From an uncultured Lachnobacterium sp. (GTDB lineage: Bacteria; Bacillota; Clostridia; Lachnospirales; Lachnospiraceae): a stretch of DNA of 12,964 nucleotides. Shown here in pieces: positions 7,585-12,964 of this stretch. Below the pieces are notes generated by a model that saw only the letters and a list, made by a program, of their open reading frames with translations, had not been told where the DNA came from and ran no database searches. Position 1 is the stretch's first letter. Each line of letters begins with the position of its first letter. Both the position numbers and the translations under genes were made by a program. The DNA is taken from contig CAMFPD010000052.1 of the NCBI GenBank assembly GCA_945971355.1, positions 1 to 12,964 on the forward strand, in the 5' to 3' direction.

Positions 7585-8745
7585 ATGGTAGATTTTGAAT
7601 ATTATAACCCTGCAAAAATAGTCTTTGGAGAAAATTCTATAGATAAAATAGGAGCATTATTAAAAGAAAACGATGCCACAAAGCTTTTGATGGTTTACAG
7701 TGGTGAATTTATCAAGGAATTAGGAATATATGAAAAAGTAAAAGAAGCATGTGAGAGCCAGGGTATAGAGTTTTATGAAAATGGAAACGTTGTTCCAAAT
7801 CCATCAATTGAGCTGGTAAGAAGTCTGGTTTCAGAAGGAAAAACAAATGGAATAGACTTTGTGTTGGCAGTAGGTGGCGGCAGCTCAATAGACACAGCAA
7901 AAGCAGTAGCCCTTGGTATTCCATACGAGAAAGATGTTTGGGATTTCTTTGAGAAGGGAGTAAACCCAGAGGAAGTACTTCCAATTGGAGTAATAAGTAC
8001 GCTTCCAGCTAGTGGCTCAGAGACATCAAATGCAGCAATTCTTTCAAACAAAGAATGGAAGCTTGGATTTGAGGATAACAGAATAATCCCAAAATTCGCA
8101 ATAATGAATCCAGGGTATACATTAGGATTACCTGAATTTCAGACTGCAGCAGGTGTGGCAGATATATTATCTCATCTGTTAGAAAGATATTTTTCGGATG
8201 TTAAAAATACTGATGTTACAGATTATTTAATAGAAGGAGCTGTGAAGGCATTACTTGTAAATGGCAGAAAGCTCAAGAAAAATCCAAAGGATATAAATGC
8301 CAGAGCAGAAATTCAATGGTTGGCTACAATAGCGCACAACAATCTGCTTGATACAGGTCGAATTGGAGACTGGGGTTCTCATAGAATAGAGCATGAGCTG
8401 AGTGGTCAGTATGGAATAACTCACGGGGAAGGAATGGCAATTGTATTTCCAGCATGGATCAGATACATGGCAAGAATCAAACCATGGAAACTAAATCAGC
8501 TGGCAGTGAGAGTATTTAATGAAGACAGCTTCAATGGGACATCAGAAGAAAATGCACTAGGCCTTGCAGATACCTTGGAGCATTTTTTCAAGGAGCTTGG
8601 TCTTAGAACAAGACTTGGAGAATTAGATATAGATGATGCACACTTTGAGGAGATGGCAAAGAGAGCAACCAGAAATGGAACGGTTGGTCATTATGTGCCA
8701 CTGGATGAGGAGAAATTCGTAGATATTTTAAGGCTGGCATTGTAG
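7585..8745 (+). CDS. Iron-containing alcohol dehydrogenase (YqhD/butanol dehydrogenase-like)
   Basis: 386 residues, the length of YqhD/BdhA-type NAD(P)H-dependent aldehyde reductases. An N-terminal nucleotide domain carries GGGSSID (97-103), followed by TLPASGSETSNA (139-150). The all-alpha metal domain holds the ligands Asp193 and His197 (VADILSHLLERY), His266 (GSHRIEHEL) and His280 (GITHGEGMA), matching in spacing the D-H-H-H set of YqhD. It would reduce short or reactive aldehydes to alcohols in the cytoplasm. Next to a lyase that makes 2-oxobutyrate, a C3/C4 aldehyde is a conceivable substrate, but this is inference. The ribosome site AAGAAGAGG lies 10-17 bases before ATG 7585. No hairpin terminator follows before the next promoter at 8764. 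Confidence 0.9.
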   Translation: MVDFEYYNPAKIVFGENSIDKIGALLKENDATKLLMVYSGEFIKELGIYEKVKEACESQGIEFYENGNVVPNPSIELVRSLVSEGKTNGIDFVLAVGGGSSIDTAKAVALGIPYEKDVWDFFEKGVNPEEVLPIGVISTLPASGSETSNAAILSNKEWKLGFEDNRIIPKFAIMNPGYTLGLPEFQTAAGVADILSHLLERYFSDVKNTDVTDYLIEGAVKALLVNGRKLKKNPKDINARAEIQWLATIAHNNLLDTGRIGDWGSHRIEHELSGQYGITHGEGMAIVFPAWIRYMARIKPWKLNQLAVRVFNEDSFNGTSEENALGLADTLEHFFKELGLRTRLGELDIDDAHFEEMAKRATRNGTVGHYVPLDEEKFVDILRLAL

Positions 8746-8763
8746 AAATATAATGAAAAGCAA

Positions 8764-8792
8764 TTGACATACCAGCAAACATTTGATAGTAT
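8764..8792 (+). promoter_or_regulatory. Strong promoter of the cysteine leader: TTGACA, 17 bp, TGa-TAGTAT
   Basis: A perfect -35 TTGACA (8764-8769), a 17-bp spacer and a -10 TAGTAT (8787-8792, 4/6) with an extended TG one base upstream (8784-8785). Transcription would start near 8799, about 33 bases before the leader ORF. Confidence 0.75.
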
Positions 8793-8808
8793 TCATATAA
8801 AAATACTA
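8787..8808. promoter_or_regulatory. Palindrome on the -10 and start site of the leader promoter, candidate operator
   Basis: TAGTATT (8787-8793) and AATACTA (8802-8808) are perfect 7-bp arms with an 8-bp spacer. The left arm is the -10 element and the right arm lies just past the predicted start, so a bound repressor would block initiation. Only half of it would be transcribed, which argues against an RNA hairpin. Confidence 0.45.
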
Positions 8809-8831
8809 GGAAAAACGAAAGGGGAACAAAT

Positions 8832-8936
8832 ATGAGCATATTACAGCAGAGTAATAACAAAATGTGTTGTACATGTTGCTGTTCTACAAATAGACGTAGA
8901 AAGGCTTATTTGAGCGCATATTGTTTCCGATGTTGA
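8832..8936 (+). CDS. Polycysteine leader peptide, 34 codons, upstream of the mccA-like gene
   Basis: ATG 8832 is preceded by AAAGGGGAAC (AGGGG about eight bases away), and the frame closes at TGA 8934-8936. Codons 12, 13, 15, 16 and 17 are Cys (TGT TGT ACA TGT TGC TGT), and Cys31 and Cys34 lie at the end. An Arg/Lys patch (RRRK, 21-24) follows the cluster. The ORF has its own promoter, is followed after 25 bases by an intrinsic terminator, and precedes a cysteine-synthesis gene. The likely role is cis-acting: a ribosome stalled at the Cys codons for lack of charged tRNA-Cys would change folding of the downstream RNA. A functional Cys-rich metal-binding or thiol peptide is the alternative. The peptide matches no family I recognise. 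Confidence 0.75.
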   Translation: MSILQQSNNKMCCTCCCSTNRRRKAYLSAYCFRC

Positions 8937-8982
8937 TGCATATTTTGTAGAGTTGAGTCAGAGACACCGGCCGCAATGTGCG
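8881..8982 (+). promoter_or_regulatory. Attenuator RNA: antiterminator and anti-antiterminator stems
   Basis: Two hand-derived structures compete. Antiterminator: 8915-8924 pairs with 8973-8982 (10 pairs, two G-U), then a 2x2 internal loop, 8927-8929 with 8968-8970, one A-C mismatch, and 8931-8934 with 8963-8966, making 17 of 20 positions paired, plus U8937-A8960 and G8938-C8959. It consumes the 5' arm of the terminator. Anti-antiterminator: 8881-8890 pairs with 8944-8953 (10 pairs, two G-U). It crosses the antiterminator topologically but is compatible with the terminator. A ribosome stalled on Cys codons 12-17 would cover 8881-8890. A ribosome at the stop codon would cover 8915-8934. Confidence 0.65.
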
Positions 8983-8996
8983 GTAGGTGTCTTTTT
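8962..8996 (+). terminator. Intrinsic terminator between the Cys leader ORF and the mccA-like gene
   Basis: AGACACC (8962-8968) pairs with GGTGTCT (8986-8992). After one G-A mismatch the stem continues with GCCGC (8970-8974) against GCGGT (8980-8984) around a five-base loop, and is followed by TTTTT. It is GC-rich for this genome. It stands before rather than after the mccA-like gene, with no other promoter evident in between, so it is most likely conditional. Confidence 0.85.
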
Positions 8997-9100
8997 ATTT
9001 TCATAGGAAATACCTGGATATATTAATGGGCGAAAGAAGGTTTGTTTCTTATGAAATTAAAGAGTAGGAAAGTATTTTGGTAATAAAAGGAGAAAAGAAA

Positions 9101-10015
9101 ATGGCAATCTATGAAAATATGCATGAGTTAATTGGAAATACACCAATGGTAAAGCTATCTACAATCAATAAGGAAATTACATCTGAAATATTTGCAAAGC
9201 TGGAATTTTACAACCCGGCTGGCAGTGTAAAAGATAGAGTTGGAAAGTATATGATAGCTGATGCTGAGGAAAAAGGGTTACTTAAGCCTGGGTATACTAT
9301 TGTGGAAGGAACCGCAGGAAATACAGGACTTGGAATAGCCTTTGCAGCATTAAATAAAGGGTATAGAGTAATATTTGTAGTTCCAGATAAGTTTTCTATA
9401 GAAAAGCAGCAGCTTATGATGGCCCTTGGGGCCGAGATAATAAATACACCAAGAGCAGATGGAATGCTTGGAGCGAGCGCAAAGGCAGAGGAGCTTTTGA
9501 AGGAGATTCCAAATTCCATATCATTAAAGCAGTTTAAAAATATGAGTAATCCAAAAGCCCATTATGAGACGACAGGTCCTGAGATATACAAGGACATGGA
9601 TGGAACAATCGATTATGTTGTAATGGGGGCAGGCAGCGGCGGAACCTTTTCCGGTGTTGTTAAGTATTTAAAGGAACAGAATCCAGAGATTAAGGCAGTC
9701 CTGGCAGATCCTGTTGGATCTACAATTGGCGGAGGAGAACATGCGGACTACAATATTGAGGGAATAGGCAATGACTTTGTAGCGGATACGATGGATATAA
9801 CTTTGGTGGATAAGGTTATAAAGGTCAACGATGAAGAAGCCTTTAAGGGAGCGAGAGAATTGGCATCAAAGGAAGGAATTGTGGCAGGTTCATCATCGGG
9901 GGCTGCATTTGCAGCGGCGAAGAAGCTTGCAGAAGAGGTAGATGGAGCAAGGATAGTAATTGTATTACCAGATAGAGGCGATAGATATTTCAGTACAGGA
10001 TTATGGCAGCAATAA
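9101..10015 (+). CDS. mccA: Cystathionine beta-synthase / cysteine synthase (MccA-like), PLP fold type II
   Basis: 304 residues from ATG 9101, chosen for AAAAGGAG (9085-9092) eight bases upstream; the longer GTG-type frame from 9077 starts inside that site. Fold type II PLP landmarks: ELIGNTPMVKL (9-19), Schiff-base Lys44 in NPAGSVKDR, substrate loop TAGNTG (71-76), phosphate loop GAGSGGT (176-182), and SSSGAA (264-269), which contacts the pyridine ring. The EGTAGNTG loop, KFSIEKQQLMMALGA and LKQFKN agree with Bacillus MccA (YrhA) better than with CysK, whose loop reads TSGNTG. MccA joins homocysteine with O-acetylserine to cystathionine; plain cysteine synthase activity is also possible. No CBS regulatory domains are present. 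Its partner mccB-like gene is at 3072. Expression is probably set by the Cys leader and conditional terminator. Confidence 0.88.
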   Translation: MAIYENMHELIGNTPMVKLSTINKEITSEIFAKLEFYNPAGSVKDRVGKYMIADAEEKGLLKPGYTIVEGTAGNTGLGIAFAALNKGYRVIFVVPDKFSIEKQQLMMALGAEIINTPRADGMLGASAKAEELLKEIPNSISLKQFKNMSNPKAHYETTGPEIYKDMDGTIDYVVMGAGSGGTFSGVVKYLKEQNPEIKAVLADPVGSTIGGGEHADYNIEGIGNDFVADTMDITLVDKVIKVNDEEAFKGARELASKEGIVAGSSSGAAFAAAKKLAEEVDGARIVIVLPDRGDRYFSTGLWQQ

Positions 10016-10125
10016 AATGTGAATGCAGATAATGAGTGCAAGTGAGCCAACGTGCCTGCACAATTGACGAGCGACGAATACCGATTATGAACAAAGTTAA
10101 TGATATTAGAGAGAGAGGTGTGTAA
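10016..10125. promoter_or_regulatory. Intergenic region before the LysR gene, with candidate promoter
   Basis: A possible promoter is TTGACG (10064-10069), 16 bp, TATGAA (10086-10091). An inverted pair GTGCA (10036-10040) and TGCAC (10057-10061) with 16 bp between lies just upstream and could be a LysR autoregulation site. No terminator with a T-run follows the mccA-like gene. The stretch 10036-10080 is noticeably more GC-rich than its surroundings. Confidence 0.35.
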
Positions 10126-11037
10126 ATGACTTTACAACAAATATATTATGCATTAGAGGTGGCTTCAGTCGGTTCAATGAACAAGGCTGCAGAAAAATTG
10201 TATATATCACAACCAACTCTCACAAGTGCAATAAGAGACATTGAGGCAGAGCTTGGAATTGTAATGTTTTCCAGAAATAGCAGAGGAGTATCATTAACGG
10301 TTGAGGGAGCTGATTTTCTCGAGAAAGCAAGACAGCTTTACCAACAGTACGAACTGTTACTTGATGGGTATAGCGAGGAAGCAAAGGCAAAGCAGAAATT
10401 TGCAGTATCTACACAACATTATTCCTTTGCAGTTAAAGCATTTGTGGACACAATTAAGCCATATGATACGTTAAACTATGAATTTGCCATAAGAGAAACA
10501 AAAACCTATGAAGTGATTCAAGATGTAGCACTTGGTAGAAGCAATCTGGGAATATTATATGAAAGCTCCTACAATCAAAAGTACATAACCAAGCTCCTTT
10601 TGGAAAATGGATTGGAGTTTAACACTCTTGGGGAGTGTAAGGCATATGTTTATCTGCACAAGAGTCATCCGCTTGCCAACAATGAGGATATAAGATTTGA
10701 GGAGCTGGAGAATTATCCATGCCTTTCCTTTGAGCAGGGAGAGAGTGGTTCAGCATTCCTGGCAGAGGAAATCCTCAGTGACAGAAAATATAACAGAGTT
10801 ATCAAGGCAAATGACAGAGCTACAATGTTAAATCTAATGATAGGCGTCTGGGGTTACACACTGTGCTCAGGTGTCATAAGTGAAGAGTTAAATGGAAGTG
10901 ATTTTAAGGTGGTTCCATTTCATTCAAACAAAGAAAATCCAAACTATAGAATGATAATAGGGTACATAATAAAAAAGGGAAGCAGGCTTAGCTCAATAGG
11001 GGAAAAATACATCTGTGAAATACAGAAGTATTTATAA
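10126..11037 (+). CDS. LysR-family transcriptional regulator
   Basis: 303 residues, standard LysR length. The N-terminal winged helix-turn-helix (about 1-60) reads MTLQQIYYALEVASVGSMNKAAEKL, then YISQPTLTSAIRDIEAELG with the recognition helix, then FSRNSRGVSLTVEG. A linker helix leads into a two-lobed effector-binding domain (about 90-295) with ILYESSYN and CLSFEQGESGSAF segments. The ribosome site GAGAGAGGTG precedes ATG 10126. LysR proteins control sulfur amino acid genes in several Firmicutes (CysR/CmbR/MetR types), and its position just after the mccA-like gene makes control of this locus plausible, but effector and targets cannot be read from the sequence. Confidence 0.9.
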   Translation: MTLQQIYYALEVASVGSMNKAAEKLYISQPTLTSAIRDIEAELGIVMFSRNSRGVSLTVEGADFLEKARQLYQQYELLLDGYSEEAKAKQKFAVSTQHYSFAVKAFVDTIKPYDTLNYEFAIRETKTYEVIQDVALGRSNLGILYESSYNQKYITKLLLENGLEFNTLGECKAYVYLHKSHPLANNEDIRFEELENYPCLSFEQGESGSAFLAEEILSDRKYNRVIKANDRATMLNLMIGVWGYTLCSGVISEELNGSDFKVVPFHSNKENPNYRMIIGYIIKKGSRLSSIGEKYICEIQKYL

Positions 11038-11100
11038 GTTCAAGCTCCGCGATTTTCTGTTGCGAGTACATCTCATAAATTTAAGTGCGAAATATAAATC

Positions 11101-12402
11101 TTATTTCCCCCATACTTTCTTAACCAACTCTTTACAATAAGGCAGGTTAAAGCTAGGATCCTGAACTAAAATACGATTTTGGGAGGCCAGTTCTTCAGTG
11201 TAATCCTCTAAGTAATACACTGTATAATCAGTTCCATAGCCCATGTGGCAGATTATAGGCTCAACATCATATTCAGTGATACCAATATTGCCATCTGAAT
11301 CATAACCGATTCTGACCTGGGCAATACCGCCAACTAAGCGGTCGGCAAGGGTACCGGAAGTACTCTCAGTACCATTCACAAAATTACCAAGAGAATAGTA
11401 AACTAACATCTGGTCACCGTCATTTTCGTCGGTGACTATTTCTATTGGCTCGATAACGTGTGGATGTGTTCCTATAACAAGGTCAACATCATTTTCCAGA
11501 AAAATCTGGGTCCAATGTTTCTGATAGCTGTCAACACCCAGACTGTACTCGGTGCCCCAATGAGGGCAGACGATGACAAAATCAGAAATCTCGTGTGCAC
11601 GTTTAATATCATCTACAACCTTTTCCTCATTCAGGTAGTCAATAGCATATGGCATACTTGATGGGACACTGATTCCATTTGTGCCAAAGGTATAGTTTAG
11701 GATGGATAAAGTGATGCCATCCTGAGTGTAAGTATATATGTAATTATCTTTTCTATCCTGAGAATCATTGATTCCAAGGAATGCGATGTCTGGGTAATTT
11801 GTTTTCCAGAAATCAATGTCATTGGTGACACCGGTTGCACCTTTGTCGAGAGCATGGTTAGTAGCTTGCAAAATAACATCAAAACCGGCAGCTACCTCAG
11901 CATCTCCTACTTCAAAAGGTGAGTTGAAGTTAGGATAGCTTGATAAACCAATGTCAGAACCGCCAAGAATTGTCTCCTGATTAACCAAAGCTAAATCAGC
12001 AGCTGCAATTTCATCACCTACATATTTAAATAAATGGTCAAAATTGTAGGAGCCGTCCTCTGATTCGCCAGACTCCAGAACCTTAGTGTGCATCAGCATG
12101 TCGCCAACCATAACAAGGGAAATCCCACGAGGGGCAGCCACTTCAGCATCTGGATTCGTCGCATGAAAAAGGGCCTCGCTGGTGACACCAGAGGTCAGTT
12201 CAGAAAGGGAGTAAGCCTGTTCCCTTTGATACTGGACAGCAGCCAGAGAAAGTTCTGCGCTTTCAGACAACTCGTAGTTTGCTCCAGCCGACAAAGCAGT
12301 AGCAGTGGCTGTTGTTGTATGTAATTGCGAGTTAATCTCTGGATAAACAAAATATGCAGTTATTATTCCAATGGCAATAAAAGCCAGATATCTCTTCTTC
12401 AT
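11101..12402 (-). CDS. CapA-family (PGA_cap) metallophosphatase-like protein, membrane-anchored
   Basis: 433 residues from ATG at 12402-12400. The N-terminus MKKRYLAFIAIGIITAYFVY is a short positive patch plus one transmembrane segment, placing the rest outside the membrane. After a Ser/Thr/Ala-rich linker (about 25-90) comes the CapA metallophosphatase-like fold: MVGD (98-101), NQE (141-143), TNH (181-183), HWG (281-283) and GTHPHV (311-316). The family includes CapA/PgsA of poly-gamma-glutamate capsule synthesis, but no other capsule genes are visible, so the substrate is unknown. In-frame starts 12 codons (TTG, 12438) or 8 codons (ATG, 12426) upstream exist; I prefer 12402 because it begins a normal signal anchor. 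No ribosome site is visible at any of these starts. It converges on the LysR gene and diverges from the HAD gene. Confidence 0.85.
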   Translation of the reverse strand: MKKRYLAFIAIGIITAYFVYPEINSQLHTTTATATALSAGANYELSESAELSLAAVQYQREQAYSLSELTSGVTSEALFHATNPDAEVAAPRGISLVMVGDMLMHTKVLESGESEDGSYNFDHLFKYVGDEIAAADLALVNQETILGGSDIGLSSYPNFNSPFEVGDAEVAAGFDVILQATNHALDKGATGVTNDIDFWKTNYPDIAFLGINDSQDRKDNYIYTYTQDGITLSILNYTFGTNGISVPSSMPYAIDYLNEEKVVDDIKRAHEISDFVIVCPHWGTEYSLGVDSYQKHWTQIFLENDVDLVIGTHPHVIEPIEIVTDENDGDQMLVYYSLGNFVNGTESTSGTLADRLVGGIAQVRIGYDSDGNIGITEYDVEPIICHMGYGTDYTVYYLEDYTEELASQNRILVQDPSFNLPYCKELVKKVWGK

Positions 12403-12409
12403 AATACAT

Positions 12410-12438
12410 AATTTATCGCAATTCATGTATAAGTGCAA
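12410..12438 (-). promoter_or_regulatory. Candidate promoter of the CapA-like gene, suggesting a leaderless transcript
   Basis: On the minus strand TTGCAC (12438-12433) and TAAATT (12415-12410) are separated by 17 bp, each a 4/6 match. The predicted start of transcription is close to 12402-12404, at the chosen ATG, which would explain the missing ribosome binding site. Confidence 0.35.
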
Positions 12439-12448
12439 TGGAAATATG

Positions 12449-12457
12449 TGCTATGAT
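12449..12457 (+). promoter_or_regulatory. Extended -10 promoter (TGc-TATGAT) of the HAD gene
   Basis: TATGAT (12452-12457, 5/6) with TG at 12449-12450 is an extended -10 element; no good -35 is seen. Transcription would start near 12464, so translation must begin downstream of ATG 12463. This supports the starts at 12481-12490. Confidence 0.5.
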
Positions 12458-12489
12458 AAATAATGAAAAAGGAAAAGGAAATGATGAAT

Positions 12490-12963
12490 ATGATAAAATT
12501 AGCTTTTTTTGATGTGGATGGAACATTAAGCGCACCACAATATCTGGTGAATGGTAAATTGCAGATAGGAATGTCAGATACACAATGGCAAAAGTATTGT
12601 GAGGAACATGGAGAGGATACATACGAATACTGTAAGCCGGTTAAGGTAGTAAAAGAATATGCCCTCAGTAAAAAAGCACAGGGAGCAGTTTTGTATGTGC
12701 TTACATCAACCCAGGGAGAAAACGAAAATAAGGGAAAAAGAAAGTTTATAGGGCAGCATTATAACGGAATCTTCGAGGATGTGATACCAGTTGCACACGA
12801 TGCAGATAAAATAAAGGTAATAAAGGCGATGGCAGAGGAAAAGGGAGTGAAGCTGTCAGAATGTGAGATAGTGGAGGATACCTTTAAAATCCTGTTGGAA
12901 ACTGTGTGCGAGGGAATAGTTTCCACACATGTGGCGAATATATTTGCAGAAAAAGAAAAGTAG
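12490..12963 (+). CDS. HAD-superfamily hydrolase-like protein, small
   Basis: 157 residues from ATG 12490. HAD motif I is clear: FFDVDGT with the nucleophile Asp8 and Asp10. Motif II is probably VLTST (70-74), the motif III Lys lies in DADKIKVIK (104-112), and motif IV is IVEDT (127-131), in which only one of the usual two acidic residues is Asp. A phosphatase role is likely, but the segment after motif I (ALS-like spacing with NGKLQIGMSDTQWQKYCEEHG) does not point to a known subfamily. The start is uncertain: GGAAAAGGAA (12471-12480) could serve ATG 12484 or 12490, and family members begin close to the DxD strand. It is divergent from the CapA-like gene with overlapping control regions, and complete at TAG 12961-12963. 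Confidence 0.75.
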   Translation: MIKLAFFDVDGTLSAPQYLVNGKLQIGMSDTQWQKYCEEHGEDTYEYCKPVKVVKEYALSKKAQGAVLYVLTSTQGENENKGKRKFIGQHYNGIFEDVIPVAHDADKIKVIKAMAEEKGVKLSECEIVEDTFKILLETVCEGIVSTHVANIFAEKEK

Positions 12964-12964
12964 T

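Noticed and set aside
8832..8936. Cys-rich ORF as a RiPP or bacteriocin precursor
   Set aside because: No modification enzyme, radical SAM maturase or exporter is nearby, no leader/core boundary is visible, and the position before a conditional terminator and cysteine gene fits attenuation better.
11038..11100. Bidirectional terminator between the LysR and CapA-like genes
   Set aside because: Only a weak CTCcGC/GCGAG pairing (11045-11050 with 11062-11066) is seen, and it has no T-run on either strand.
12088..12324. Plus-strand frame antisense to the CapA-like gene as a separate gene
   Set aside because: It has no ribosome site or recognisable domain, and it lies opposite the well-supported CapA coding frame.
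1..12964. CRISPR array, insertion sequence, tRNA or rRNA genes
   Set aside because: I saw no spaced direct repeats, transposase, terminal inverted repeats, or tRNA/rRNA-like sequence.

Overview
The window looks like chromosomal DNA of a low-GC anaerobic Firmicute, most likely a Lachnospiraceae (Butyrivibrio/Pseudobutyrivibrio/Roseburia type). This rests on AT-rich codon use, strong AGGAGG-type ribosome binding sites, the form of HPr around Ser46 (KSLVNIIAAC), and the gene families present. The taxon is an inference from protein flavour, not from a database search.

Layout. (1) 1-699: the C-terminal end of a PRD-type PTS-controlled transcription regulator (EIIB-like then EIIA domain), broken by an in-frame TGA at 511-513 where the family normally has Trp. 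(2) 715-2890: the general PTS genes ptsH (HPr) and ptsI (Enzyme I), with a good promoter whose spacer and -10 are covered by a perfect palindrome, and a strong terminator. (3) 2966-8745: a probable operon of a cystathionine gamma-lyase (mccB-like), a complete MetNIQ-type methionine ABC importer (ATPase, permease, lipoprotein), a carboxymuconolactone-decarboxylase/AhpD-like protein and an iron-type alcohol dehydrogenase. (4) 8764-10015: an MccA-like cystathionine beta-synthase/cysteine synthase, preceded by its own promoter and a 34-codon leader ORF with Cys at five of six consecutive codons (12, 13, 15, 16, 17), then an intrinsic terminator. (5) 10126-11037: a LysR-type regulator. (6) 11101-12963: a minus-strand CapA-like metallophosphatase and, divergently, a small HAD-family protein.

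How the genes fit together. Regions 3-5 form a methionine-to-cysteine locus. MetNIQ imports methionine. Homocysteine derived from it is condensed with an activated serine by the MccA-like enzyme to cystathionine, and the MccB-like lyase releases cysteine, 2-oxobutyrate and ammonia. The two trans-sulfuration genes sit about 5 kb apart under different controls.

The most interesting element is the leader of the mccA-like gene. The cysteine-codon run, the terminator (stem 8962-8992), a competing antiterminator (8915-8938 with 8959-8982, sharing the terminator's 5' arm) and a third stem that would block the antiterminator (8881-8890 with 8944-8953) are arranged as expected for a ribosome-mediated, cysteine-responsive transcription attenuator. 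All pairings were worked out by hand and no folding program was run. Polycysteine leader attenuators are known from mycobacteria. I do not know of an established example in this group in front of an mccA/cysK gene.
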